Below are positions 36,654-45,841 of a stretch of DNA of 64,000 nucleotides, piece after piece. Every line of letters begins with the position of its first letter. Positions within the stretch are counted from its first letter, which is position 1. The DNA is from Duganella flavida. GTDB lineage: Bacteria > Pseudomonadota > Gammaproteobacteria > Burkholderiales > Burkholderiaceae_D. Made by a program: the position numbers and the translations under genes. The stretch spans positions 1-64,000 of the forward strand of contig NZ_WWCN01000007.1 in NCBI RefSeq assembly GCF_009857445.1. Reading direction: 5' to 3'. The notes under the pieces are model-generated. The model did not search any database and was not told the origin of the DNA. It saw only the letters and a program-made list of their open reading frames with translations.

Positions 36654-37868
36654 ATGTCGTCGGGAAAAATTCTGGTCGCACAGGGAGGCGGCCCCACCGC
36701 CGTCATCAACCAGTCGCTGGCGGGGGTGGTGCTGGAGGCGCGCCGCTTCCGCGAGGTGACGCGGGTGTACGGCGCGCTGCACGGCGTGCGCGGCATCATC
36801 AACGAGGATTTGGTGGATCTCACGCGCGAGACCAGCCACAACCTCGAACTGGTGGCGGCCACGCCCTCCTCGGCGCTGGGCTCGACCCGCGACAAACCGG
36901 ACGAGGCTTACTGCAAGGAGATTTTCAAGGTCTTGCAGGCGCACCAGATCGAGCAGTTCTACTACATCGGCGGCAATGATTCGTCGGACACCGTGCGCAT
37001 CGTCAGCGAGCAGGCGCAGGCCGCCAACTACGCGCTGCGCTGCATGCACATCCCCAAGACCATCGACAACGACCTGGTCGGCAATGACCATACGCCGGGC
37101 TTCCCGTCGGCAGCGCGCTTTGTGGCGCAGGCGTTTGCCGGCGCCAATCTGGACAACGCCTCGCTGCCGGGCGTGTATGTGGGCGTGGTGATGGGCCGGC
37201 ACGCCGGCTTCCTCACCGCCGCCGCCGCGCTGGGCAAGAAGTTCCCGGACGATGGGCCGCATCTGATCTACCTGCCGGAGCGCGTGTTCTCGCTCGAACA
37301 GTTTTTGGCCGATGTGAAGGCAGTGTACGAGCGCTACGGCCGCTGCGTGATCGCCGTCTCGGAAGGCATCCACGATGCCAGCGGCGAAGCGATCGCGTCT
37401 TTGCTGGCGAAAGAAGTGGAGCGCGATGCGCACGGCAATGTGCAGCTGTCCGGCACTGGCGCGCTGGCCGATTTGCTGTGCGATGAAATCAAGGCCAAGC
37501 TCGGCATCAAGCGCGTGCGCGGTGATACCTTTGGCTACTTGCAGCGCTCCTTCATCGGCTGCGTGTCGGATGTGGACCAGCGCGAAGCGCGTGAAGTTGG
37601 CGAGAAAGCGGTACAGTTCGCCATGTGGGGCAAGCAGGACGGCTCGGTCGCCATCAAGCGCACCGGCTTCTACTCGGTCGATTACGAGTTGATGCCCCTG
37701 AGCGCCGTGGCCGGCAAAACGCGCGTGATGGAAGACGAGTTCATCAGCGCCAGCGGCACCGACGTCACCGACGCCTTCCGCATGTACCTGCGCCCCCTGC
37801 TCGGCTCCGGCCTGCCGGACGCCTTCCGCCTGCGTCCATCGCCAGTGGAAAAAATCCTCAAGCGCTAG
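36654..37868 (+). CDS. 6-phosphofructokinase, probably pyrophosphate-dependent
   Basis: A 404-residue PfkA-family enzyme that phosphorylates fructose 6-phosphate. Two residues decide the donor type in this family: the second position after GG in the phosphoryl-donor loop and the residue before TIDND. Here they are Asp109 (GGNDS, 106-110) and Lys135 (PKTIDND), the pair characteristic of PPi enzymes, where ATP enzymes have Gly at both. So the reversible PPi reaction is inferred. A GAGGAGAAGCG ribosome site precedes ATG 36654. The length is close to the 'long' PPi-PFK group. Confidence 0.9.
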   Translation: MSSGKILVAQGGGPTAVINQSLAGVVLEARRFREVTRVYGALHGVRGIINEDLVDLTRETSHNLELVAATPSSALGSTRDKPDEAYCKEIFKVLQAHQIEQFYYIGGNDSSDTVRIVSEQAQAANYALRCMHIPKTIDNDLVGNDHTPGFPSAARFVAQAFAGANLDNASLPGVYVGVVMGRHAGFLTAAAALGKKFPDDGPHLIYLPERVFSLEQFLADVKAVYERYGRCVIAVSEGIHDASGEAIASLLAKEVERDAHGNVQLSGTGALADLLCDEIKAKLGIKRVRGDTFGYLQRSFIGCVSDVDQREAREVGEKAVQFAMWGKQDGSVAIKRTGFYSVDYELMPLSAVAGKTRVMEDEFISASGTDVTDAFRMYLRPLLGSGLPDAFRLRPSPVEKILKR

Positions 37869-38103
37869 GCCGCATCCTCACGCTGCGAAAACACGAAAGG
37901 TCGAACCGTTCCTCCGGTGCCAGCGTAGCGGTCATGCTTCATCGTAGGAACAAACAAGCACCTCGTCAACGATACAGGACAATGTCATGAGATCGCCCTG
38001 GCGGTGCCCGGCGACGCTAAGTTTTACCGGGCTTTACAGCGCCTTGACCGCAACTAACAGATGCGCGCAAGATAATGGCAGCTCATTGTTATCGGGAGTT
38101 GTC

Positions 38104-38391
38104 ATGAAGTTGATTAAGCATTGGATGCTGGGCGCGGTGCTGGCCGCATGCGCAGCGGGCGCTTCGGCGCAAAACGGCCAGCGTCCTGACGGTCCACGTC
38201 CGGACGGTCCGCCACCGGGGCCGCCGCCGGAAGCAGTCGCAGCCTGCAAAGGTAAGGCCGAAGGCGCCAAAGTCGAATTCAAAGGCCGCCGCGACGAAAC
38301 CGTCAAAGGCACTTGCAAGAAAATGGGCGAAGTGCTCGCAGCATGGCCGGAAGGCGGCCCACCGCCACCACCACCGCCGTCCCAGCGCTAA
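38104..38391 (+). CDS. small exported proline-rich protein
   Basis: A 95-residue protein from ATG 38104; the in-frame upstream start has no support. It has a clear signal peptide (LIKHWMLGAVLAACAAGASAQ), followed by a repetitive QRPDGPRPDGPPPGPPPE segment. A short Lys/Glu-rich part with two Cys (ACKGK and GTCKK) comes next, and the end is poly-proline (PPPPPPPSQR). I do not recognise a family beyond low-complexity secreted proteins. It stands alone, with 235 bp upstream. Confidence 0.75.
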   Translation: MKLIKHWMLGAVLAACAAGASAQNGQRPDGPRPDGPPPGPPPEAVAACKGKAEGAKVEFKGRRDETVKGTCKKMGEVLAAWPEGGPPPPPPPSQR

Positions 38392-38402
38392 ATCAAGATG
38401 GC

Positions 38403-38801
38403 TTAGCGAGCAAATTTATGCATAAATTCGCTCGCGTCTTGGACGTCGTCCACGGCCGCCTCCCGGATCAGCCGCCATCCGATTTCGACCTGCTGAGCAT
38501 CGCCTTGAGCCCCATAAGGGAGGTTGCGACCATGCTCATACTTTGCCTTGGCGTAACCTAATGACGCCGCTGTCTTGAAATATTTCGCGGCCTGTCGCTC
38601 GTCCTTCAACACGAGATCACCAATCGCATAGCAAACGCCCAAGGCATATAACGCTGGCGCATAGCCTAATTCTGCGGAGCGCTTCAGAAACTGCAAGCTT
38701 CTCTTTTCAAACCTACGCTCAGATTCCTCGTTCGGCAAACTGAAGGTCGATCGCAAAAATAATGCTTCTGCATCTTGAGTATCCAGATGCGGTTTCAGCA
38801 A
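38403..38801 (-). CDS. Sel1/TPR-repeat protein
   Basis: About 132 residues from TTG 38801, or up to 148 residues if ATG 38849 is used. The TTG overlaps the stop of the upstream Cys-rich gene (TTGCTGA), has AAGGTGAA upstream and fits translational coupling; ATG 38849 has no ribosome site. Sel1-like helices are visible in FLKRSAELGYAPALYALGV and AAKYFKTAASLGYAKAKYEHG. Sel1 repeats form protein-binding scaffolds. Function unknown. Base composition is AT-richer than the surroundings, suggesting acquired DNA. Confidence 0.7.
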   Translation of the reverse strand: MLKPHLDTQDAEALFLRSTFSLPNEESERRFEKRSLQFLKRSAELGYAPALYALGVCYAIGDLVLKDERQAAKYFKTAASLGYAKAKYEHGRNLPYGAQGDAQQVEIGWRLIREAAVDDVQDASEFMHKFAR

Positions 38802-39100
38802 ATCAGCAGCAGCTTCACCTTCTCTCCCTTGGGACCTGTGCAACGACATTGCACATGATGCGTGGACTTCGCTCCAAGTTTTTGCTTTGCTATTTTTTCC
38901 GCAGCCCTTCGAGCCAGAACTGGCGTGCTGCCCGTACCAGTCCCTATCGCAAACTCCTTGTTGTTGTGCGAGTAGTTATCAGCGCATCGACCGTCCCCAT
39001 TCGCACGACAATTGCAGGTCCAGCCTCCTTGCCAAATCGGCGGGTACGACACATGCTGCGCCGCAAGGCCACTAAATCCGAAGTACCTATAGTGCCACAT
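38795..39100 (-). CDS. small cysteine-rich protein of unknown function
   Basis: 101 residues. The start has an unusually good ribosome site (GGGAGGAAAGT before ATG 39100), which supports a real gene. It has a CNCRANGDGRC cluster near residue 30, a helix-like ARRAAEKIAKQKLGAKS stretch and a second cluster CRCTGP near the end. The Cys pattern could bind metal or form disulfides. No signal peptide is clear. It shares an operon with the downstream Sel1 gene. I do not recognise the family. Confidence 0.6.
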   Translation of the reverse strand: MWHYRYFGFSGLAAQHVSYPPIWQGGWTCNCRANGDGRCADNYSHNNKEFAIGTGTGSTPVLARRAAEKIAKQKLGAKSTHHVQCRCTGPKGEKVKLLLIC

Positions 39101-39183
39101 ACTTTCCTCCCGCGATTCGATATACCGTTGAATCTAGCGAGAAGGCTGCAAGCCACTTTGATGGCTATTCAAAAACCATAAAA

Positions 39184-39213
39184 AAAAACGGCATGCTTTT
39201 GCATGCCGTTTTT
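39184..39213. terminator. rho-independent terminator after purM
   Basis: Perfect stem AAAAACGGCATGC/GCATGCCGTTTTT around a TTTT loop. A long T-tract follows in the minus-strand direction. It lies 23 bp after the purM stop. Confidence 0.9.
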
Positions 39214-39235
39214 GCGTCGACTACAACTAAGTGTT

Positions 39236-40279
39236 TTACACGACGATGGTCTGGTGCTCGTCACCCACGCGGGTGCGGATTTTACCGATGGTGTAGACAG
39301 TTTCGCCAGCAGCTTCCAGCTGGGCCTTGGCCGCTGCGGCGTTTTCTGCCGAGACGATCACGGTCATGCCGATACCGCAGTTGAACACGCGGTGCATTTC
39401 AGCGTCAGCCACGCCGCCGTGCTGTTGCAGCCACTGGAACAGCGGTGGCAGGGTCCAGCCTTTCGAGTCCAGCTCGGCTACCAGGCCAGGCTGCAGCACG
39501 CGTGGGATGTTCTCAACCAGGCCGCCGCCGGTGATGTGCACCATGCCTTTGACTTCGATCGCTTCCATCAGCGCCAGCAGCGGCTTGACGTAGATGCGGG
39601 TTGGCGCCATCAGCACGTCCGACAGCTTACGGCCGTGGAAGTCGCCTTCCAGGTCCGGCTTCGATACTTCAATGATCTTGCGCACCAGCGAGTAGCCGTT
39701 CGAGTGCACGCCCGACGAGGCCAGGCCCAGGATCACGTCGCCCGGAGCAATCTTGGTGCCGTCGATGATTTTCGATTTTTCCACCGCGCCCACCGCGAAA
39801 CCGGCCAGGTCGTACTCGCCGTCCGGGTACATCGATGGCATTTCAGCGGTTTCGCCGCCGATCAGCGCGCAACCGGCTTGTTCGCAACCCTGGGCGATGC
39901 CCTTGATCACGTTCGAGGCGGTCGCCACGTCCAGCTTGCCGCATGCGAAGTAGTCGAGGAAGAACAGCGGCTCGGCACCCTGCACCAGGATGTCGTTGAC
40001 GCTCATCGCTACCAGGTCGATACCGACGGTGTCGTGACGGTTCAGTTCAAACGCCAGGCGCAACTTGGTACCCACGCCGTCGGTGCCGGACACCAGCACT
40101 GGCTCTTTGTACTTTTTGCTGATCTCGAACATGGCACCGAAACCGCCCAAGCCGGCCAGCACGCCTTCGCGCATGGTGCGCTTGGCGTACGGCTTGATTG
40201 CTTCGACTAAAGCATCACCTGCGTCGATATCGACGCCGGCGTCACGGTAGGACAGGGAAACATTAGTAGTTTGGCTCAT
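39236..40279 (-). CDS. purM: phosphoribosylformylglycinamidine cyclo-ligase (AIR synthetase)
   Basis: ATP-dependent ring closure of FGAM to AIR, which feeds PurK/PurE. It has 347 residues from ATG 40279 ([17 protein letters not shown]). The longer in-frame reading is rejected because it has an unusual Cys/Phe-rich leader. Conserved features are the start [48 protein letters not shown] (in two parts) and [10 protein letters not shown]. It is divergent from the perM-like gene. Confidence 0.96.
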   Translation of the reverse strand: MSQTTNVSLSYRDAGVDIDAGDALVEAIKPYAKRTMREGVLAGLGGFGAMFEISKKYKEPVLVSGTDGVGTKLRLAFELNRHDTVGIDLVAMSVNDILVQGAEPLFFLDYFACGKLDVATASNVIKGIAQGCEQAGCALIGGETAEMPSMYPDGEYDLAGFAVGAVEKSKIIDGTKIAPGDVILGLASSGVHSNGYSLVRKIIEVSKPDLEGDFHGRKLSDVLMAPTRIYVKPLLALMEAIEVKGMVHITGGGLVENIPRVLQPGLVAELDSKGWTLPPLFQWLQQHGGVADAEMHRVFNCGIGMTVIVSAENAAAAKAQLEAAGETVYTIGKIRTRVGDEHQTIVV

Positions 40280-40452
40280 GGTGTATTTCGCAGCGGAGGC
40301 GGTAAAATAGAAGGCGGAGACCTGTTTCGTGACAAAATCACACGGAAATGCGCAAAAATCAGCGCAAGGATGAGCACAAAACACCGGTCAATCCGCTATT
40401 TTATCAAAATTGCCCCGTCTAACCGCCTTTTTAACCATCAAATACATCCTCC

Positions 40453-41538
40453 ATGCCATTTCCCCTCACGGTAGAGCAAAAGCAAACGGCATTCTGGTTG
40501 GCGGTGTGGGCGGCATTCTTCTTCCTGCTGGTGACGCTGGGCCCGGTGCTGACGCCCTTCCTGGCCGCCGCAATTTTCGCGTATGCGCTCAACCCCGCTG
40601 TTGACCGTCTCGACCGCGTCCGCTTCGGCCGCCGCTTCAATCTGCCACGCGCGCTGTCGGTGGTGATTGTGGTGACGCTGTTCTTCAGCGCCATCACCAC
40701 GCTGGTGCTGATCGTGGTGCCGGTGCTGCAAAAAGAAATCCCGCTGCTGCAAGCGCAAATCCCCGCCTTCCTGGCCAAGGCCAACGACCTGCTCGGCCCC
40801 AAGCTGCAAGAACTGGGCGTGAAAGTGCGCCTCGACAGCCAAGGTATCAAACAACTGGCCTCGGAACAAGTGGCCGCTTCCGGTGACGCCATCTGGTCCG
40901 CCGTACTGAATTCTGCCCGCGTCGGCGGTACCGCAGTACTGGGCTGGCTGGCCACCGTAATCCTGATCCCGGTAGTGCTGTTCTACCTGCTGCTGGACTG
41001 GCACGCCATGCTGGCCCGCATCGCCAACTGCGTGCCGCGCCGCTACATCGACGCCACCGTCGGCATGGCGCGCGAGGTCGACTCCCTGCTGGCCCAATAC
41101 CTGCGCGGCCAGCTGCTGGTGATGGTGGTGCTGGCCATCTACTACTCGGTGACGCTGGCGATTGCCGGTTTCGACGTGGCGCTGCCGGTCGGGATCATCA
41201 CCGGCCTGCTGGTGTTCATTCCCTACCTCGGCTTTGGCCTCGGACTGGTGCTGGCGCTGATTTCGGCGGTGCTGCAATTTACCGACTTCAGCGGCTTGAT
41301 CGCGGTGGCCGTGATCTACGGCTGCGGCCAGGTGCTGGAAGGCTTCTTCCTGACGCCGCGCCTCGTTGGTGAGCGCATCGGCCTCAATCCGCTGGCCGTA
41401 ATTTTCGCGCTGTTGGCCTTCGGCCAGCTGTTCGGCTTCGTCGGCGTGCTGCTTGCCTTGCCTGCATCGGCGGTGCTGATGGTGGCCTTTAAACACCTGC
41501 GTCGCCACTATCTGAGCAGCAGCTTTTATAATGCATGA
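40453..41538 (+). CDS. AI-2E/PerM family transporter
   Basis: A 361-residue membrane protein with about eight helices. It carries the family pattern: N-terminal FWLAVWAAFFFLLVTLGPVLTPFLAA, the central DWHAMLARI region and VFIPYLGFGLGLVLALISA near residue 260. The family was named from TqsA of E. coli. Actual substrates (AI-2 or other solutes) are not predictable. It is followed after 45 bp by hda, the usual arrangement in Burkholderiales with purM upstream (perM-hda). Confidence 0.9.
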   Translation: MPFPLTVEQKQTAFWLAVWAAFFFLLVTLGPVLTPFLAAAIFAYALNPAVDRLDRVRFGRRFNLPRALSVVIVVTLFFSAITTLVLIVVPVLQKEIPLLQAQIPAFLAKANDLLGPKLQELGVKVRLDSQGIKQLASEQVAASGDAIWSAVLNSARVGGTAVLGWLATVILIPVVLFYLLLDWHAMLARIANCVPRRYIDATVGMAREVDSLLAQYLRGQLLVMVVLAIYYSVTLAIAGFDVALPVGIITGLLVFIPYLGFGLGLVLALISAVLQFTDFSGLIAVAVIYGCGQVLEGFFLTPRLVGERIGLNPLAVIFALLAFGQLFGFVGVLLALPASAVLMVAFKHLRRHYLSSSFYNA

Positions 41539-41583
41539 TGTGAAACACGAAAACGTTATGCAAAAGACTACAGGACGAACGCC

Positions 41584-42270
41584 ATGAAGCAGCTGGTGCT
41601 CGATTTAGGCGCGGAACCCACGCACAGCCTCGGCTCCTTCGAGGTAGGACAGAATGCCGAAGCGGCAGCGCTGATGAAGCAATTCGCCAGCCGCACGTCG
41701 CGCGAACATTTCGCCTACCTGTGGGGCGCGGTCGGCGTCGGCAAATCGCACTTGCTCAAGGCGCTGGCCAGCGCCGGCAGCGAGGAAGAGCAGCTACGCG
41801 CGCGCTACATCTCGCCGTTCTCGATCGAATCCGAATTCGTCTACTCGCCGGAGGTGGACCTGTACCTGCTGGACGACTGCGAGAAGCTGTCGCCGCTGGC
41901 GCAGATCGACGCCTTCGCCCTGTTCAACGAAATCCGCGCCAACAACGCCTTCATGGTCTGCAGCGGCAACGTGGCGCCGGCGGTGCTGCCGGTGCGCGAA
42001 GACCTGCGCACGCGCATGGGCTGGGGCCTGATCTACCAGATCCACGGCCTGACCGACGAAGAGAAGAGCGCCGCATTGGCAGCTGCCGCAGCGGCGCGCG
42101 GCTTGACGCTGTCGGCCGGCGTGATACCCTACTTGCTGTCTCACTTCCAGCGCGACATGCGGTCGCTGTCGACCATCCTTGATTCGCTGGACCAGTATTC
42201 CCTTGAAACCCGACGCCCTATCACTCTGCCACTGCTGCGCGAGTGGCTGCAGGCGGAAGCTAAAGAATAA
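41584..42270 (+). CDS. hda: DnaA regulatory inactivator Hda
   Basis: A 228-residue AAA+ DnaA paralogue that, with the beta clamp, promotes DnaA-ATP hydrolysis. The clamp-binding motif QLVLDLG is at residues 3-9. Walker A-like GAVGVGKS is at 48-55, followed by LLDDCEKL (Walker B) and an arginine-finger region RTRMGWG. The stop shares a base with the next start (TAATG). Confidence 0.94.
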   Translation: MKQLVLDLGAEPTHSLGSFEVGQNAEAAALMKQFASRTSREHFAYLWGAVGVGKSHLLKALASAGSEEEQLRARYISPFSIESEFVYSPEVDLYLLDDCEKLSPLAQIDAFALFNEIRANNAFMVCSGNVAPAVLPVREDLRTRMGWGLIYQIHGLTDEEKSAALAAAAAARGLTLSAGVIPYLLSHFQRDMRSLSTILDSLDQYSLETRRPITLPLLREWLQAEAKE

Positions 42271-42950
42271 TGAATCGAATGAATCTGGCTCTTTTTGACC
42301 TTGATCACACCCTGCTGCCGATCGACTCCGACTTCGAATGGGGCCAATTCCTGGTGCGTACCGGCGCCGTTGACGCCGTCGAATACGACCGCCGCAACCG
42401 CGAGTTCTTCGCCCAATATCAAGCCGGCACGCTGGATCCGGTAGAATACCTCGAGTTCACGCTGGGTACCTTGGCCGCCTTCCCGCGCGCCAAGCTGGAT
42501 GATATGCACGCGCAGTACATGGCCGAAGTGGTGGCACCAGCGCTGCGCCCATCGGCGCGCGCCCTGCTGCAAAAGCACTTTGACGCCGGCGACTTGGTCG
42601 CCATCGTCACCGCCACCAACCACTTCGTGACCGCGCCGATTGCCAAAGCACTGGGCGTGGAGCACCTGATCGCAGCGATGCCGGAAGTCGACGCCGAGGG
42701 TAACCTGACCGGCAAGCTGCTTGGCACGCCGACGCAAGGCGCGGGCAAAATCGTCCACACCAAGGCGTGGCTGGAAAAAATGGGGAAAACGCTGGAAGAT
42801 TTTGGCACCGTCCACTTCTACAGCGACTCGCACAACGACCTGCCGCTGATGTCCATCGTCAGCCATCCGGTAGCGACCAACCCCAATGAAAAACTGAAAA
42901 CGCACGCCGCCGCACATGGCTGGCCACTGATTGAAATATTCAATGATTAA
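42270..42950 (+). CDS. HAD-IB family hydrolase (SerB-like phosphatase)
   Basis: 226 residues. The HAD motif I FDLDHTLLP has the nucleophile Asp10 and acid Asp12. Motif II is in VTATNHF and motif IV is in YSDSHNDLPLM. This is the HAD-IB (PSPase-like) group, often annotated as a histidinol-phosphate or phosphoserine phosphatase. The start is at ATG 42270 (TAATG overlap with hda); a second ATG at 42279 is possible. Its end overlaps the pcnB start by 8 bp. The substrate is unknown. Confidence 0.9.
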   Translation: MNRMNLALFDLDHTLLPIDSDFEWGQFLVRTGAVDAVEYDRRNREFFAQYQAGTLDPVEYLEFTLGTLAAFPRAKLDDMHAQYMAEVVAPALRPSARALLQKHFDAGDLVAIVTATNHFVTAPIAKALGVEHLIAAMPEVDAEGNLTGKLLGTPTQGAGKIVHTKAWLEKMGKTLEDFGTVHFYSDSHNDLPLMSIVSHPVATNPNEKLKTHAAAHGWPLIEIFND

Positions 42951-44364
42951 AAAACTGATCCGCAAAATCCTCGGCACCAAGAGTAAAGCGGCCCGCGATG
43001 CGAATACGCCGGTGGTGCTGGGCCCAGAAGGCCACGGCATCGACCCGCGCCTGCTGTCGAACAACGCCGTGCGCGTCACCAGCACCCTGCAGGAAGCCGG
43101 CTACGAAGCATTCGTGGTGGGCGGCGCGGTGCGCGACCTGCTGCTGGGCGTGAAGCCAAAAGACTTCGACATCGCCACCAACGCCACGCCGGAGCAGGTC
43201 AAGCGCCTGTTCCGCCGCGCCTTCATCATCGGCAAGCGCTTCCAGATCGTGCACGTCATGTTCGGTAACGACCTGCTGGAAGTGACCACCTTCCGTGGTA
43301 CCACCTCGGCCAACGCGCCGAAAGATGAACATGGCCGCGTTTTGCGCGACAACACCTTCGGCTCGCAGGCGGAAGATGCGGAGCGCCGCGACTTCACCAT
43401 CAACGCCATGTACTACAACCCTGCGAATCAGCAGGTGCTGGACTACCACGGCGGTATTGAAGACATTCGTGCGAAAACGCTGCGCATCATCGGCGTGCCG
43501 GAAGCGCGCTACCGCGAAGATCCGGTGCGCATGCTGCGCGTGGTGCGCTTTGCCGCCAAGCTGAAATTCTCCATCGAGCTGGAAACCGGCGCACCGATCA
43601 AGGTGATGGCGCCGCTGATCAACAACGTGCCAGCAGCGCGCGTGTTCGACGAAATGCTCAAACTCCTGATGAGCGGCCACGCGCTGGCCTGCCTGCAGCA
43701 ACTGCGCAAGGAAGGCCTGCATCATGGCCTGCTGCCGCTGCTGGACGTGGTGCTGGAACAGCCGCTGGGCTTCAAGTTTGTGACGCTGGCGCTGGAATCA
43801 ACCGACTCGCGCATCCACGCCGGCAAGACCGTATCGCCAGGCTTCCTGTTTGCGTCGCTGCTGTGGCATCAAGTGCTGGAGAAGTGGGAAGCCTACCGCG
43901 CAGCGGGCGAGCAGACCATCCCGGCGCTGCATCTGGCCGCCGACGACGTGTTGGATTCGCAAACCGAGAAGCTGGCCTTGCAGCGCAAGATCGGCTCCGA
44001 CATGCGCGACATCTGGGCCATGCAGCCGCGCTTCGAGCGCCGCACCGGCAAGGCGCCGCACAAGCTGCTGGAGCATCAGCGCTTCCGCGCCGGCTACGAC
44101 TTCCTGCTGCTGCGCTGCGCCTCGGGCGAGATCGACGCCGAAATCGGCGAATGGTGGACTGACTTCTACGAAAGCGACGAAGCCTCCCGCGAAGATTTGA
44201 TTTCTTCGGCCAGCCAACCTGCGGGCAGCGGTGCTGGCGGCGCGGCGAAACGCAAGCGCGGTCCGCGTCGCGGCGGCCGTAATCGCAGCGGCGGTGGCCG
44301 TGGCGGCGAAGGTGGCGGCTCCGATGCCGGCGGCTCGCCATCGCACGACGGCGGCGGCGACTAA
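42943..44364 (+). CDS. pcnB: poly(A) polymerase I
   Basis: It adds 3' poly(A) tails to RNA, marking them for decay. It has 473 residues from ATG 42943 (MIKKLIRKIL). The nucleotidyltransferase domain shows GGAVRDLLLG at 60-69 with the catalytic acids in KDFDIAT (Asp74, Asp76). RRDFTINAM and RYREDPVRMLR follow. The C-terminal tail is a low-complexity KRKRGPRRGGRNRSGGG segment ending in a Gly/Asp run, likely RNA-binding. The start lies inside the HAD gene end. Confidence 0.95.
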   Translation: MIKKLIRKILGTKSKAARDANTPVVLGPEGHGIDPRLLSNNAVRVTSTLQEAGYEAFVVGGAVRDLLLGVKPKDFDIATNATPEQVKRLFRRAFIIGKRFQIVHVMFGNDLLEVTTFRGTTSANAPKDEHGRVLRDNTFGSQAEDAERRDFTINAMYYNPANQQVLDYHGGIEDIRAKTLRIIGVPEARYREDPVRMLRVVRFAAKLKFSIELETGAPIKVMAPLINNVPAARVFDEMLKLLMSGHALACLQQLRKEGLHHGLLPLLDVVLEQPLGFKFVTLALESTDSRIHAGKTVSPGFLFASLLWHQVLEKWEAYRAAGEQTIPALHLAADDVLDSQTEKLALQRKIGSDMRDIWAMQPRFERRTGKAPHKLLEHQRFRAGYDFLLLRCASGEIDAEIGEWWTDFYESDEASREDLISSASQPAGSGAGGAAKRKRGPRRGGRNRSGGGRGGEGGGSDAGGSPSHDGGGD

Positions 44365-44376
44365 GCACGCCCAATC

Positions 44377-44404
44377 GCATAATTGCATAATTGCATAATT
44401 GCAT
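44377..44404. repeat. 8-bp tandem repeat just before folK
   Basis: The unit GCATAATT occurs three times without interruption (44377-44400), followed by a fourth partial GCAT. It ends immediately before the folK ATG, in the place of a ribosome site. Copy-number change would alter the spacing upstream of folK. Confidence 0.8.
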
Positions 44405-44405
44405 C

Positions 44406-44945
44406 ATGAATACCGTCATCACAGCGGGCCTCGCGCCCGCAACCCCGCAAGATGAGAAGGCGCCATTCGCCTTCACCATCGCCTACATCGGCATCGGCGC
44501 CAACCTCGGCGACGCCCGCGCCAATGTGCTGGACGCGCTGGAACGCCTGCAACGCCAGCCCGGCTGCACCCTGATGGCGGCATCGGGCCTGTACCGCACC
44601 GCGCCGATCGACTCCAGCGGCGACGACTACATCAACGCCGTCGCCCGCATCGCCACCACGCTGGATGCGGAAGCGCTGCTGCAAGCGCTGCAAGCTATCG
44701 AGCAGGCGCATGGCCGCGAGCGGGCATATCGCAACGCCCCGCGCACGCTCGATCTCGATCTGCTACTGTATGGCGACGCCACCATCAACAGCGCTACGCT
44801 GACCGTGCCGCATCCACGCATGACCGAGCGCGCGTTTGTGCTGGTACCGCTGCTGGAACTGGCGCCATCGATTCATATTCCAGGCCACGGAGCGGCGGCA
44901 CAATATGCCGCCGGCGTGGCCGACCAGGGCATCAGCCCGATTTAA
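44406..44945 (+). CDS. folK: 2-amino-4-hydroxy-6-hydroxymethyldihydropteridine diphosphokinase
   Basis: Folate-pathway kinase that transfers pyrophosphate from ATP to hydroxymethyldihydropterin. 179 residues from ATG 44406. The motifs are [22 protein letters not shown] and the signature [15 protein letters not shown] (near 110-124), followed by [19 protein letters not shown]. Tandem 8-bp repeats replace the usual ribosome site. It is followed by panB after 17 bp; the pcnB-folK-panB order is conserved in related bacteria. Confidence 0.95.
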   Translation: MNTVITAGLAPATPQDEKAPFAFTIAYIGIGANLGDARANVLDALERLQRQPGCTLMAASGLYRTAPIDSSGDDYINAVARIATTLDAEALLQALQAIEQAHGRERAYRNAPRTLDLDLLLYGDATINSATLTVPHPRMTERAFVLVPLLELAPSIHIPGHGAAAQYAAGVADQGISPI

Positions 44946-44962
44946 TACGTAAAGGATTTACC

Positions 44963-45841
44963 ATGTCTGGATACCTGCAAGGCAACGAAATGGCCGCGAG
45001 CCAAAAGCCCGCCGACGCCAACGCACCTGCACCGGCCAAAGCGGTCGTATCGAAAGCCGTCACCATCAACACCCTGGCGACGCTGCGCAATGCCGGCGAA
45101 AAAATCACCATGCTGACCTGCTACGACGCCAGCTTCGCCTCGCTGATGGACCGCTGCGGCGTTGAGATCCTGCTGATCGGCGATTCGCTGGGCATGGTGT
45201 GCGCGGGCCACCAATCGACGCTGCCAGTCACCATGACGGATATCGTCTACCACACCGCCTCCGTAGCACGCGGCACCAAGTCGGCGATGATCATGGCCGA
45301 CCTGCCGTTTGGCGCCTACGGTACGCCGGAAACCGCGTACGCCAACGCCGTACTGGCGATGCAAGCCGGCGCGCACATGGTCAAGATCGAAGGCGGTGCA
45401 TGGCTGGCCGACACCGTCAAATTCCTGACCGAGCGCGGTGTGCCAGTCTGCGCGCATTTGGGCCTGACGCCGCAATCGGTGCACCAGCTGGGCGGCTACA
45501 AAGTCCAGGGCAAAACCACCGAGAGCGCCGACCTGCTGAAGGCCGACGCCCTGAAATTGCAGGAAGCCGGCGCTGCGATAGTGCTGCTGGAAGCCATCCC
45601 TGCGCAGTTGGGCAAAGAAGTGACCGAACTGCTGTCGGTGCCAACCATCGGTATCGGTGCGGGCCCGGATTGCTCGGGCCAAGTGCTGGTGATGCACGAC
45701 CTGCTGGGCGTCTTCCCAGGCCGCAAAGCGCGCTTCGTGAAAAACTTCATGGACGGCCAAACCAGCATCGACGCCGCCATCACCGCCTACGTCACGGCCG
45801 TCAAAAACGGCAGCTTCCCGGCACTGGAACACTGCTTCTAA
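44963..45841 (+). CDS. panB: 3-methyl-2-oxobutanoate hydroxymethyltransferase
   Basis: First enzyme of pantothenate synthesis; it adds a hydroxymethyl group from methylene-tetrahydrofolate to alpha-ketoisovalerate. The 292-residue protein has an N-terminal extension of about 30 residues (Ala/Pro-rich) compared with the 264-residue E. coli enzyme. The conserved parts are [23 protein letters not shown] and [13 protein letters not shown] precedes ATG 44963. panC is not nearby. Its 3' end overlaps the aminotransferase gene on the other strand by 41 bp. Confidence 0.96.
   Translation: MSGYLQGNEMAASQKPADANAPAPAKAVVSKAVTINTLATLRNAGEKITMLTCYDASFASLMDRCGVEILLIGDSLGMVCAGHQSTLPVTMTDIVYHTASVARGTKSAMIMADLPFGAYGTPETAYANAVLAMQAGAHMVKIEGGAWLADTVKFLTERGVPVCAHLGLTPQSVHQLGGYKVQGKTTESADLLKADALKLQEAGAAIVLLEAIPAQLGKEVTELLSVPTIGIGAGPDCSGQVLVMHDLLGVFPGRKARFVKNFMDGQTSIDAAITAYVTAVKNGSFPALEHCF

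Noticed and set aside
40280..40384. N-terminal extension of purM
   Set aside because: The extra residues are Cys/Phe-rich and unlike PurM; ATG 40279 gives the standard length of about 347.
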